A stretch of DNA of 64,000 nucleotides, taken from assembly GCF_005937185.1 (NCBI RefSeq), contig NZ_VCNI01000001.1:1236657-1300656 (forward strand), written 5' to 3'. Made by a program: the position numbers and the translations under genes. Position 1 is the first letter of the stretch, and each line of letters begins with the position of its first letter. This document shows, piece by piece, positions 18,000-26,843 of the stretch. Origin of the DNA: Flagellimonas algicola (GTDB lineage: Bacteria > Bacteroidota > Bacteroidia > Flavobacteriales > Flavobacteriaceae). Under the pieces are notes generated by a model. That model was not told the origin of the DNA. It did no database searches and worked only from the letters and a program-made list of their open reading frames with translations.

Positions 18000-18742
18000 T
18001 CCACTACTGCTCTTTTGTTGGATACCCAATGTTGATGAATCACTTCCATCATATTAAGGAAATACTCGTCCCTATTAGTTTTTTTCAGATGGTCAAAAGA
18101 TCGTTTGTTAAACGAGCTCTTAGCTTCTGGGAAAATTCGAAGTATATCTTTTTTGTTTTTGATTTCGGTAAAGTCGCCTCCATGATTTATATAATAGGTA
18201 TCCTTGCTCACGAATTTATACCGGACAAGATTCTTTTTGTAATTGGAAAAGCCGACCTTTTTATGTTTCTTCAGGAGTGTAAACAAAGCCGTTTCAGACA
18301 ACACCTCATAAAAGGAAGTCACCTTGGCTTGTCCATCTCCCTGATGAACAACTGGAATAAATCTGTGTCCATCGATAACAAATTCAGAAATTCTCTCCTT
18401 GATTAACTTTACTAACCTTACCTGGGTATCGCTTCGCAGAGGGAGCAACAATTCATCTTCATAAAGGTCATATTTCATATCAACATCAAAATAGGTCTCC
18501 CCATCAAAAACGATATGCCCATTTAGATAATCATTGGATGTATAAAATTTATGGGTACCATCAACGGACCCATATTTTTCAACAGTCAATGTGCCTTCCA
18601 GAAGGTTGGTATTCTCAATCCCTGTAGTTTTGTCAAACCAATTATAGTGGTCTTTTTCCTGAACGGATGTTTGCCCCAAAGCCCATCCAAAATAGAAAAG
18701 GAACACTATGCATGTTAGTGGAATTGACCTAGTTTTCTTCAT
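17996..18742 (-). CDS. Secreted protein of unknown function, first gene of the TonB/DUF4249 operon
   Basis: 248 residues with a clear signal peptide (LTCIVFLFYFGWALGQ). The mature part has DHYNWFDKTTGIENTNLLEGT, then GSVDGTHKFY, and a C-terminal half rich in Lys and aromatic residues. I recognise no domain. Its stop codon overlaps the TonB receptor start by 4 bp (ATGA), so the two are translationally coupled and probably work together. Confidence 0.75.
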   Translation of the reverse strand: MKKTRSIPLTCIVFLFYFGWALGQTSVQEKDHYNWFDKTTGIENTNLLEGTLTVEKYGSVDGTHKFYTSNDYLNGHIVFDGETYFDVDMKYDLYEDELLLPLRSDTQVRLVKLIKERISEFVIDGHRFIPVVHQGDGQAKVTSFYEVLSETALFTLLKKHKKVGFSNYKKNLVRYKFVSKDTYYINHGGDFTEIKNKKDILRIFPEAKSSFNKRSFDHLKKTNRDEYFLNMMEVIHQHWVSNKRAVVE

Positions 18743-18975
18743 GACATTTTTTTGATAAAACAGCTACAATAGCCAAATGCAAGCCTTTGGCAAGACAGGA
18801 AGATGAGGTGAAAATCATGACCGTTTTTCGATTACCCTAATGTAACCTTTAAAGCCGTGCGAGGAAAATAGTTTAGACGAATAACGTTTTATCCCACTAA
18901 ACCAGCATATTTGGAACAACTATGGTCCATTCCAATCTTATAAGGTCAACAAACAGAAAAACTATGTAAGGGGGA

Positions 18976-19431
18976 CTAACCTTTGATTTTTACAGTCCAC
19001 TCAAAATGGAAAGTGGAGACCTCTACCCCATCTTGGTTAACTCCCACTGATTTCATCCAAAAGGTCTGCCCTTCTCCTGTCTCGATTGTTTTTTGAAGGG
19101 CAGCTTCTATTAAATGACCATCCTCGCAGGTAAAGGTTATTCTTCCTGTGGCCTTTTTGGTAAAAGTGGCTTTGTTATTGGCTACCAACATGGAAACATT
19201 CTTACCACTTTTCTGAATTTGACGGATGACCATAGCACCGGTACTTAACTCTGCGGCCATGCCCTGAACTGCCCAAAACATGGATTTAAAAGGATTCTGA
19301 TTGAACCATCGATGCTTTACACTGGTTACTGCTTTTTGATCATCAATATAGGTAAGGCGTACACCGCACCACCAAGCAGCTGGCAGTTTAAAAAAAGTGA
19401 ATGTATTGAATTTACTGGGACTAAGAGCCAT
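18976..19431 (-). CDS. DUF4442 hotdog-fold protein (putative thioesterase)
   Basis: 151 residues. FFKLPAAWWCGVRLTYIDDQKAVTSVKHRWFNQNPF and SMFWAVQGMAAELSTGAMV match the DUF4442 family, a 4-hydroxybenzoyl-CoA thioesterase-like hotdog fold. No signal peptide is present. The substrate is not known; acyl-CoA thioesterase activity is an inference from fold. It is divergent from the DUF4870 gene. Confidence 0.82.
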   Translation of the reverse strand: MALSPSKFNTFTFFKLPAAWWCGVRLTYIDDQKAVTSVKHRWFNQNPFKSMFWAVQGMAAELSTGAMVIRQIQKSGKNVSMLVANNKATFTKKATGRITFTCEDGHLIEAALQKTIETGEGQTFWMKSVGVNQDGVEVSTFHFEWTVKIKG

Positions 19432-19513
19432 GACTTCTGTTTTGGTTGGTTAAAAATAACCAAATTAATCGTTAGTCCTATTTGTTAAATATATGTTAAT
19501 TTATAGTACTTTG

Positions 19514-19547
19514 TTTTGCATAGTACCATCTTTTAGACATATATTTG
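19514..19547 (+). promoter_or_regulatory. Bacteroidota-type promoter of the DUF4870 gene
   Basis: A TTTTG element (19514-19518) and a perfect TAnnTTTG -7 element, TATATTTG (19540-19547), are separated by 21 bp. This is the known arrangement for the Bacteroidota primary sigma factor. The gene starts 53 bp downstream. Confidence 0.65.
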
Positions 19548-19600
19548 CATTGTAAGCTAATAGGTAAACTATTATTGCTATCAAAAATCATCAATTAAAA

Positions 19601-20083
19601 ATGGCGACAACATTGACCAAACACGAACGAAATTTATCCGCAATCATACATGCGTCCACTTTTTCGAAGTATTTTATTCCTTTCGGGAATTTTATTCTGC
19701 CACTTATTTTGTGGACGGCCAACAAAAAAGAATATGCATTTGTGGATTACAATGGTAAACAAGCTCTTAATTTTCAAATAAGTATGTTATTGTATTCCAT
19801 TGTAGCAGGATTGGTAAGCATTCCATTTTTTATCGGGTTTTTACCTGATCTATTTGACTGGAACTTTTTAGGCTTTCACCGGTTAAGCGACCTGAACAAT
19901 TTGAACATCCATTTTGATAGCGACGATTTTCGGTTCGGTCGCTTCTTTTGGCCGGTGGGTATCACGGGGCTGCTTCAAGCGGCCCTAGTTGTGATCAATG
20001 TGGTTTACACCATTTTGGCCACCATCAGGACAAACGACGGGGAAACTTTTAAATACCCCATAACCATAAAATTTATCAAGTAA
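19601..20083 (+). CDS. DUF4870 membrane protein
   Basis: 160 residues with three hydrophobic segments (about 25-45, 55-85 and 115-145). KYFIPFGNFILPLILWTANKKEYAFVDYNGKQALNFQISM is the DUF4870 signature, which includes the conserved Asp-x-x-Gly-Lys-Gln-Ala loop. It is an inner-membrane protein of unknown function. It precedes the PadR/PspC operon but is separated from it by a 210-bp repeat-rich spacer. Confidence 0.85.
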   Translation: MATTLTKHERNLSAIIHASTFSKYFIPFGNFILPLILWTANKKEYAFVDYNGKQALNFQISMLLYSIVAGLVSIPFFIGFLPDLFDWNFLGFHRLSDLNNLNIHFDSDDFRFGRFFWPVGITGLLQAALVVINVVYTILATIRTNDGETFKYPITIKFIK

Positions 20084-20116
20084 AATCACATCAATCAAAA
20101 TATTAGGAGTTTAATC

Positions 20117-20272
20117 ATCAATCAAAAAACGAAAAACATCAATCAAACACCTGCCCTGAGCGAAGTCGAAGGGTCAATCAATCAAAAAACGTTTCCGCTC
20201 CCTCTTCTCATCAAAGAGGGACTGGGCGGAAGCAAAAAACGAACAGTTAAACAGATCCCGAACCTAGTTCGG
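20117..20272. repeat. Repeat cluster: direct repeats and three palindromes between DUF4870 and padR
   Basis: The 15-mer ATCAATCAAAAAACG occurs at 20117-20131 and again at 20177-20191. Between them lies CCCTGAGCGAAGTCGAAGGG (20154-20173), a REP-like sequence I recognise as widely dispersed in bacteria. Next come a hairpin with arms TCCCTCTT and AAGAGGGA inside outer TTCCGC/GCGGAA arms (about 20193-20233), and a small hairpin CCGAAC-CTA-GTTCGG (20258-20272). Confidence 0.8.
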
Positions 20273-20293
20273 CAAAATTAGAACCATGAAGTT

Positions 20294-20623
20294 ATGAACA
20301 TAGAAAACACAAAAGCACAAATGCGCAAAGGGGTTCTGGAGTATTGCATTCTGTCCATCCTAAATGATAAGGACAAGTATGCATCAGAAATACTCGGAGC
20401 TTTAAAAGACGCTAAGATGCTGGTGGTGGAAGGCACTATATATCCTCTGTTAACGAGGCTGAAAAACGCTGGATTGCTCAACTATCGTTGGGAAGAATCC
20501 ACCTCTGGCCCACCGCGAAAATACTACGCCCTTACCGAAACAGGAAGGTTGTTTCTCAACGAATTAAACGGTACCTGGGATGAACTAAGAAATGCAGTTA
20601 ATCTGGTAACCAACACAAAATAA
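20294..20623 (+). CDS. PadR-family transcriptional regulator
   Basis: 109 residues made almost entirely of the PadR winged helix: GVLEYCILSILNDKDKYASEILGAL, then VVEGTIYPLLTRLKNAGLL and SGPPRKYYALTETG. Start ATG 20294. It lies 9 bp before the PspC-domain gene, in one operon. PadR proteins usually repress their own operon, so control of the downstream envelope genes is likely. The inducer is unknown. Confidence 0.93.
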   Translation: MNIENTKAQMRKGVLEYCILSILNDKDKYASEILGALKDAKMLVVEGTIYPLLTRLKNAGLLNYRWEESTSGPPRKYYALTETGRLFLNELNGTWDELRNAVNLVTNTK

Positions 20624-20632
20624 GAATCTAAA

Positions 20633-22366
20633 ATGAACAAGACAGTAAATATAAATCTAGCCAATACCCTCTTCCACATAGATGATGAGGCGTTTAACAA
20701 ACTTAGGCGGTATTTGGAATCCATAAAACGTTCCTTCTCCGGAACGGCTGGAAGCGATGAGATCATTGCGGATATTGAGGCAAGGGTCGCTGAACTCTTC
20801 TTGGAAAAAATGGAAAACGAAAGGCAGGTCATTACCCAAAAGGAAGTGGACGAGGTCATCAATATAATGGGACAACCCGAAGATTATATGGTGGATGAGG
20901 ACATTTTTGAGGACGAACCAAGAAAAAGCCATACCCAAAGCACACGAAGAACCAAAAAACTGTACAGGGACATTGACCAAAAATACATTGGTGGTGTATG
21001 TTCCGGTCTAGAACATTATTTAGGCATAGATGCCCTTTGGGTGCGCTTACTCTTTATCATTTTGACGGTTTTCAGTGGTTTTGGACTGGTAGCCTATATC
21101 CTTCTTTGGATTTTGGTACCAGAAGCGGCCACCACCTCCCAAAAACTGGATATGTCGGGAGAGCCCATCAACATCAGCAATATAGAACGCAAAGTAAAAG
21201 AGGGGTTTGATGATGTTGCAGACAAGGTAAAAAGTGTTGACTACGAACAAGTAGGCAACAAGGTCAAGAGCGGCTCCAAGACCTTTTTTGATACTATCGG
21301 CGATATTATCATGTTCCTGTTCAAAATCTTTGGTAAGTTCATTGGAATATTGCTGATCATCATAGGGGCGTCCAGCCTAGTAGGATTGTTCATCGCCATG
21401 TTTACCGTGGGTATGTCCAATGCCGTGCATATTCCAGGAGTGGATTTCTATGAAATCGTGAATACCACTGGAGCACCCGTATGGCTCATGTCCATTCTGA
21501 TATTTTTCGCTATTGGCATTCCCTTTTTCTTCTTGCTCTATTTGGGATTAAAGATTTTGGTGAACAATTTGAAATCCATAGGTAACATAGCCAAATTCTC
21601 CTTACTTGGACTTTGGTTGATATCCATAGGAACCATTTTTGCCCTAGGTGTTCGTCAAGCAGCGGAATTTGCCAATGTGGGTAGCGTGAACATCAAAGAT
21701 CAGATGTATGTGGAAAATCCGGAGGATACTCTAGTCATTAAAATGAGGGATTCGGAATTGGAATTCAATATGGATGATGTTCACTTTGGACGTATGCGTT
21801 TTACTTATGATGAGAATGACAAGCGGATTTTGATCTCGGACGATGTGAACTTCAAGTTAAGAAAATCCAAGGATGACCAAATTTCAATCAATGTGAGAAA
21901 GGATTCCCATGGAAGTTCCACACCCGCGGCAAGGGAAAGGGCCAAGCAAATTAATTATGGCTATGAGGTACAGGAAAACGAAATAATCCTTGATGATTAT
22001 TTGACCACTGCAACATCCAATAAAGCCAGAAATCAAGAAGTAACCTCAACCATATTTATTCCTGAAGGTAAGTTTGTACGGTTTGAGGAATCTACCAGGG
22101 GGCATGTAGGGCGAGGTATTAAAAATGACAGGGATTACTATAGGAGCAATATGATCGGCCACATATGGGCCATGGGAGAAGATGGAGAGCTTAAGTGCCA
22201 AGATTGCCCTGAAGAATTGGAATCTGAAGAAGAAGAAGAAGGTGGTCGGATCATTTTGGACGAAAACGGAATCGATATCAATGTAAAAGACCGTAACGAT
22301 CAATTTAAAATGAAGATTGATGAAGACGGTATAGAAATCAAAACAGGAGATCAATCAAACAATTGA
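20633..22366 (+). CDS. PspC-domain membrane protein with C-terminal DUF4097-like tail
   Basis: 577 residues. The N-terminal part (1-85) is a regulator-like helical domain seen in flavobacterial PspC fusions. The PspC domain (RDIDQKYIGGVCSGLEHYLGIDALWVRLLFIILTVFSG, about 111-165) has the usual amphipathic and membrane parts. Three to four further hydrophobic segments follow (about 200-345). The C-terminal 220 residues are a charged, soluble domain with SELEFNMDDVHFG and repeated acidic stretches. PspC belongs to envelope-stress systems. The padR/pspC/head-GIN order is conserved in flavobacteria. Confidence 0.87.
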   Translation: MNKTVNINLANTLFHIDDEAFNKLRRYLESIKRSFSGTAGSDEIIADIEARVAELFLEKMENERQVITQKEVDEVINIMGQPEDYMVDEDIFEDEPRKSHTQSTRRTKKLYRDIDQKYIGGVCSGLEHYLGIDALWVRLLFIILTVFSGFGLVAYILLWILVPEAATTSQKLDMSGEPINISNIERKVKEGFDDVADKVKSVDYEQVGNKVKSGSKTFFDTIGDIIMFLFKIFGKFIGILLIIIGASSLVGLFIAMFTVGMSNAVHIPGVDFYEIVNTTGAPVWLMSILIFFAIGIPFFFLLYLGLKILVNNLKSIGNIAKFSLLGLWLISIGTIFALGVRQAAEFANVGSVNIKDQMYVENPEDTLVIKMRDSELEFNMDDVHFGRMRFTYDENDKRILISDDVNFKLRKSKDDQISINVRKDSHGSSTPAARERAKQINYGYEVQENEIILDDYLTTATSNKARNQEVTSTIFIPEGKFVRFEESTRGHVGRGIKNDRDYYRSNMIGHIWAMGEDGELKCQDCPEELESEEEEEGGRIILDENGIDINVKDRNDQFKMKIDEDGIEIKTGDQSNN

Positions 22367-22521
22367 ACATACATTTTCAACAGTTGGGAAACCTTTAATA
22401 GAAAATAACAATCATAAACACGAATTTCATACTGAATTAAATTCAGTATCATTTGAACACTTCATAAAATCAATCAATTAATAACAAATGCCCAGCCAAG
22501 CTGAGCATAAAAAGAACAATC

Positions 22522-23244
22522 ATGACAACACTAGCTAGAATCGCAATCGCAGTATTATTGGCCCTTTTTGCCTCCTCCTGTGTGATGGACATCAACTTTG
22601 GGAATGGCAAGAAAGGTAACGGACAAGTAGTTGAAGAAACCAGAAAGGTGACCGAGGAATTTACCGTTGTATCCGCCTCCGAAGGTCTGGATGTATTTGT
22701 TACCCAAGACCAAGACTTCAAAATTGAGGTTGAGGCAGATGAAAACATCATCGACCTTATCGGTACAGATATCAGGGATGGAAAACTTAGGATCCATGCC
22801 ATTGAGAACATAGGGAGAGCCACAAAGAAAGTTTATGTTTCGCTTCCAGAGATCACAGGACTAAAAAGTTCGAGTGGTGCAGATCTCATTGCACAGAATG
22901 TCATCGAATCTGAGAAATTGGATTTGGATGCAAGCAGTGGGTCCGACCTTCATATAGAGCTTGTGGCCGTAGAAGTTTCTGCAGATGCTAGCAGCGGTGC
23001 AGACATTAAAGTATCTGGCAAAGTGGATGTATTATATGCTGATGCCAGCAGTGGCGCAGATATAAGAGGACGGGATTTATTGGCCAAAACCTGCAACGCA
23101 GATGCGAGCAGTGGCGCAGGAATCTCTATAAACGTTTCGGAATCCCTAACGGCGGATGCCAGCAGTGGAGCTGACATTTCCTATACCGGTGATGCCAAAG
23201 TGCACACAAAAAAATCAGTCTCCGGTAGCGTCCATAAATACTAA
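22522..23244 (+). CDS. Head-GIN domain (DUF2807) lipoprotein with DASSGAD repeats
   Basis: 240 residues. The signal peptide LLALFASSC ends in a lipobox. The GIN-type beta-helix body carries repeats of DASSGAD or near-identical forms about every 15-22 residues from residue 115 on, each forming one beta-helix turn. DUF2807 proteins are surface or periplasmic and are often encoded with PspC proteins; adhesin-like roles are suggested but not shown. A strong terminator follows. Confidence 0.87.
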   Translation: MTTLARIAIAVLLALFASSCVMDINFGNGKKGNGQVVEETRKVTEEFTVVSASEGLDVFVTQDQDFKIEVEADENIIDLIGTDIRDGKLRIHAIENIGRATKKVYVSLPEITGLKSSSGADLIAQNVIESEKLDLDASSGSDLHIELVAVEVSADASSGADIKVSGKVDVLYADASSGADIRGRDLLAKTCNADASSGAGISINVSESLTADASSGADISYTGDAKVHTKKSVSGSVHKY

Positions 23245-23268
23245 TTGAACCAAACCATCCAAAACTTG

Positions 23269-23298
23269 AAAAACCCGTTGAAATTTCAACGGGTTTTT
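23269..23298 (+). terminator. Terminator of the padR-pspC-DUF2807 operon
   Basis: AAAAACCCGTTGAAA (23269-23283) pairs perfectly over 15 bp with TTTCAACGGGTTTTT (23284-23298), ending in a T run. Confidence 0.88.
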
Positions 23299-23351
23299 AC
23301 TTTTCCAATCTCCCTTGTGGCTATCTTAGTACGTTCAAAACAGAGGAATGT

Positions 23352-24362
23352 ATGCGCATTGAAATTAGGAAGTACGAGTTACAGCTGCAACACCCTTTTG
23401 GCATATCAAGGGAAACCCACGTAACCCAGGATACCATGATTGTTAGTCTTTCACACAAGGGAAAAACAGGATATGGTGAATCCACTTCCAATCCATATTA
23501 CCACATTACCGTGGAAAGCATGAAGGCTGAGATAGCGGCAGTGCAAAACCAAATTGAAGCCTATGAATTTGACACCCCAGAACGCTTCCACAGTCATCTG
23601 GAAAATTTGGGACTGCAGAACTTTACGCTTTGCGCATTAGATCTGGCGGCCCATGACCTTTATGGTAAGTTATTGGACAAACCGCTTTATAAAATTTGGG
23701 AAACAGACTCTTCAAAATACCCTATCACCAACTACACTATTGGAATTGATACGATTGAAAAAATGGTTGAAAAATTGAAGGAAAAGCCATGGCCAGTTTA
23801 CAAAATAAAGTTGGGAACAACGGATGATGTAGTCATTGTGCGGGAACTCCGTAAACACACCAATAGTGTTTTCCGTATTGATGCAAATTGCGCCTGGACC
23901 GCTGAGCAGACCGTAGCCAATGCCCCACAGCTAAAAGAATTGGGGGTGGAATTTTTGGAACAACCGCTTAAAGCTGATGATTGGGAAGGAATGGAAAGGG
24001 TAAAAATGGAAAGTGTGCTTCCGGTAATAGCAGATGAAAGTTGTATCGAAGAAGGTGATGTTGAAAAATGTAGTGGCTACTTTAACGGCATCAACATTAA
24101 ATTGACCAAGTGCGGGGGACTTACCCCTGCCCTTCGTATGATCAAGAAAGCTAAAGAACTGGGCTTGAAAGTCATGGTGGGTTGTATGACAGAATCCACA
24201 GTGGGGATTTCCGCTATTGCCCAACTACTTCCCCAATTGGATTATGTAGATATGGATGGGTCCATGTTGCTCAAGGAGGACATTGCCAAAGGAGTAACAA
24301 TTAAAAGCAATGGAGAAATTGTGTTCCCAATCTTAGCAGGTAGTGGCGTAACCCTAAAGTAG
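23352..24362 (+). CDS. Dipeptide epimerase (L-Ala-D/L-Glu type, enolase superfamily)
   Basis: 336 residues. KIKLG (K151, K153), D177 in IDANCAW, E203 in FLEQP, D228 in IADES and K253 in LTKCGG are the catalytic lysines and metal ligands of muconate-lactonizing-type epimerases. MTES occurs at the C-terminal end of the barrel. Family members epimerise L-Ala-D-Glu from murein to L-Ala-L-Glu in the cytoplasm. The neighbouring NlpC/P60 gene supports a murein-peptide role. The TAG stop abuts the next gene. Substrate specificity for another dipeptide cannot be excluded. Confidence 0.9.
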   Translation: MRIEIRKYELQLQHPFGISRETHVTQDTMIVSLSHKGKTGYGESTSNPYYHITVESMKAEIAAVQNQIEAYEFDTPERFHSHLENLGLQNFTLCALDLAAHDLYGKLLDKPLYKIWETDSSKYPITNYTIGIDTIEKMVEKLKEKPWPVYKIKLGTTDDVVIVRELRKHTNSVFRIDANCAWTAEQTVANAPQLKELGVEFLEQPLKADDWEGMERVKMESVLPVIADESCIEEGDVEKCSGYFNGINIKLTKCGGLTPALRMIKKAKELGLKVMVGCMTESTVGISAIAQLLPQLDYVDMDGSMLLKEDIAKGVTIKSNGEIVFPILAGSGVTLK

Positions 24363-24367
24363 TGGCA

Positions 24368-25411
24368 ATGATCATTGATTCTTACCCTGGGCGAACGATT
24401 TACAAAAACTGGAAGGAATATCTCTATTTTGGGGGCACGAGCTATTTAGGGCTTCAATTGGATAAGGAGTTTCAAGACCTGTATATCAAAAACCTAAGGA
24501 AGTATGGCACCAATTATGGAGCTTCCCGAAAATCCAACATTCAACTTAAAATCTTTGAAGAAGCAGAGACCCATTTGGCCAAATTGGCAGGCAGCGAATC
24601 TTGTATCACTCTTTCATCTGGATATTTGGCCGCACAATTGGTAGTTCAAGCCCTTGTGAAGCAAGGACACCCTGCCATAGCGGTTCCCAATGCCCACATA
24701 GCCCTTTCAACCGATAACGTGATCCAGACGGCCAGCCCTAAAGAATTTCATACAAAGCTTAGCGAAATCTTGAATTTGGACAAAAACATTGTCCCGGTTA
24801 TCCTTTTCGACACTATAGATTTTTCCAAAGGACAATATCCAGACTTTGAGCTTTTGCGGCAATTACCCTTGGACAAAATTATTCTGGTGGGAGACGATTC
24901 GCACGGAATTGGTATTGTTGGAACACAAGGGAATGGTTGCTACAGTATGTTAAAGCAATTAGAGCCCGTGCAATTGATTGTTTGTTCCTCGCTCGGAAAA
25001 GGGTTGGGTATTCAGGCCGGAGCCGTATTTGGTGACAAAGCCGCTGTGGCTATGCTTAGGGACACCTCTTTTTTTGGTGGAGCAAGTCCTGCATCGCCTG
25101 CTTTCTTAAGCACACTTTTAAATGCTGGGGATATCTACAATAAAAGGAGGGGCATATTAATGAAACATCTTGAATTCATGGAGGGCATACCCCATTTTAA
25201 ACAACTCTTCACACATATCACTGGACATCCCACATTTGAGTTCTGTAACCCAGAATTAGCTAAATTCTTAGAGCAAAATGGGTTTATTTTCACCAATTTT
25301 AACTATCCTGATGACAATGGGCCTATCGTTAGCAGAATTGTCCTTAGCGCCTATCATAAAAAAGAGGATATTCATAAACTAGCGGATTGCTTACATAATT
25401 TTATCCCATGA
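24368..25411 (+). CDS. AONS-like PLP-dependent aminotransferase-family enzyme
   Basis: 347 residues from ATG 24368 (a GTG at 24362 overlaps the upstream stop). NYLGL-like YFGGTSYLGL, GTNYGASR, GSESCITLSSGYLA and a PLP-lysine segment SSLGKGLGIQAG place it in the 8-amino-7-oxononanoate synthase/KBL (alpha-oxoamine synthase) fold. The family's DEAHS(x)G reads DDSHGIG, and the chain is about 40 residues shorter than BioF. It lies in the operon between a dipeptide epimerase and an NlpC/P60 protein, not among biotin genes. It may act on an amino acid from murein peptides; the reaction is not known. Confidence 0.8.
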   Translation: MIIDSYPGRTIYKNWKEYLYFGGTSYLGLQLDKEFQDLYIKNLRKYGTNYGASRKSNIQLKIFEEAETHLAKLAGSESCITLSSGYLAAQLVVQALVKQGHPAIAVPNAHIALSTDNVIQTASPKEFHTKLSEILNLDKNIVPVILFDTIDFSKGQYPDFELLRQLPLDKIILVGDDSHGIGIVGTQGNGCYSMLKQLEPVQLIVCSSLGKGLGIQAGAVFGDKAAVAMLRDTSFFGGASPASPAFLSTLLNAGDIYNKRRGILMKHLEFMEGIPHFKQLFTHITGHPTFEFCNPELAKFLEQNGFIFTNFNYPDDNGPIVSRIVLSAYHKKEDIHKLADCLHNFIP

Positions 25412-25475
25412 AAAATGAGTTGTGCCAATTGTGTACCTTGTACATATCCGCTGAACCAAAATTTAAACTGAACTT

Positions 25476-26678
25476 ATGAAGTATCATTTCGTCAGGAAAA
25501 TAAGATTATCTCTTTTAGTTGTCCTAACCTTATTTGGCGTCTCTTGTGAGACCGATTCGTCTTCAAAACACAATGCGGTTGAGATGGTTATAGACTCGGT
25601 AAAAGGGGCGCATGTACCCGATAAGCGCATCGCCATCTTTGAAATAGATGCTGAACCGACTAATGATGGCTACATAGTAAAAGGCGTCACGAATATTCCT
25701 GAAGCACTGGAAGCCTTACAATCGGAGTTAAAAAAACAACAAATTAAATATATAGATAGTACTGAAGTTCTTCCGTCCCAAGCACTTGAAGGTAAGGTAC
25801 ATGGAGTCATCAAAGTTTCAGTCGCCAACCTGAGGGGGCGTCCTGCCCATTCTGCTGAAATGGTTACTCAGGCGATTATGGGAACCCCTATAAAAATCTT
25901 CCAAAAACAAGGAAGTTGGTACCGCATACAAACACCCGACCAATACTTGGGTTGGGTGGACAGTGGAGGTCTTGCTTTAATGAACCAAATTCAATTTGAT
26001 GAGTGGCAAGATTCTAATAAATTGATCTATACCAAAACCTTTGGAAATTCCTTTGAGGAAGCGGATAGGGCTTCCCAAATGGTATCCGATTTGGTTTTTG
26101 GAAACATTTTGCGATTAACCTCGGAGAAAAATGATTTTTTTGAAGTTAACTATGCTGATGGGAAAAAAGCTTACGTCTCCAAATCCGAAGCAGCGCCTTA
26201 CCAGGCATGGAAAACACAACTCCCGTATAGCAAAGAAGCCTTGGTAGCTACCTCCAAAAAAATGCTCGGGGTACCTTACCTCTGGGGAGGAACTTCTGCC
26301 AAGGGGGTAGATTGCAGTGGCTTTACTAAAACCGTATATTTTATGAACGGGATGATTATTCCCAGAGATGCCTCCCAACAAGTCCATGAAGGGGTTTTGG
26401 TTGATGTTGATGGAGATTTCAGCAAACTGGTTCCTGGGGATTTACTCTTTTTTGGGAGAAAGGCTACAGATTCAACCCAAGAAAAAGCCACCCACGTGGG
26501 CATGTGGATAGGAAATAACGAATTTATACACTCGGCCGGGGATGTGCACATCAGTAGTATGGCACCGAATGCTGAAAACTTTGATGAATTCAACCGCAAC
26601 AGATATCTACGAAGCAAGCGTCTCTTAAATCAAAAAGACAAAGGCATTCTTTATTTAAAAGAGCACGAGGTGTTCTGA
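25476..26678 (+). CDS. NlpC/P60 peptidoglycan endopeptidase lipoprotein with SH3 domains
   Basis: 400 residues. The signal peptide ends LTLFGVSC (C24), a lipobox. One or two bacterial SH3 domains occupy about residues 110-240 (VSVANLRGRP, GSWYRI, YLGWVD). The NlpC/P60 catalytic domain starts at about 255: C280 in VDCSGFTK, H340 in ATHVGMW and H352 in FIHSAGD form the likely Cys-His-His triad. It should cut gamma-D-Glu-DAP bonds in murein peptides in the periplasm. Its partner upstream, the dipeptide epimerase, handles L-Ala-D-Glu, which fits a murein recycling operon. Confidence 0.91.
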   Translation: MKYHFVRKIRLSLLVVLTLFGVSCETDSSSKHNAVEMVIDSVKGAHVPDKRIAIFEIDAEPTNDGYIVKGVTNIPEALEALQSELKKQQIKYIDSTEVLPSQALEGKVHGVIKVSVANLRGRPAHSAEMVTQAIMGTPIKIFQKQGSWYRIQTPDQYLGWVDSGGLALMNQIQFDEWQDSNKLIYTKTFGNSFEEADRASQMVSDLVFGNILRLTSEKNDFFEVNYADGKKAYVSKSEAAPYQAWKTQLPYSKEALVATSKKMLGVPYLWGGTSAKGVDCSGFTKTVYFMNGMIIPRDASQQVHEGVLVDVDGDFSKLVPGDLLFFGRKATDSTQEKATHVGMWIGNNEFIHSAGDVHISSMAPNAENFDEFNRNRYLRSKRLLNQKDKGILYLKEHEVF

Positions 26679-26843
26679 TTTTTGGCATTGGCCAACATCT
26701 AAAAAGAGCTTAGTCTTTTTTCTGTCCATCCGCTCCATAGCTGTATTTTCATATTATCAATTTTAGAGCGCATTTATTGACTATTTGTTAAAAATATTAT
26801 ATCTTATATGTGAAAATGGAATTCTAACACTAAACACAATGCC

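Noticed and set aside
20447-20457. Half-match to the LacI-type operator (GTTAACG)
   Set aside because: It is inside padR coding sequence and lacks the second half.
22870-23180. DNA-level repeats with GATGC-AGCAGTGG units
   Set aside because: They encode the DASSGAD turns of the head-GIN beta-helix, so they are protein-coding repeats.
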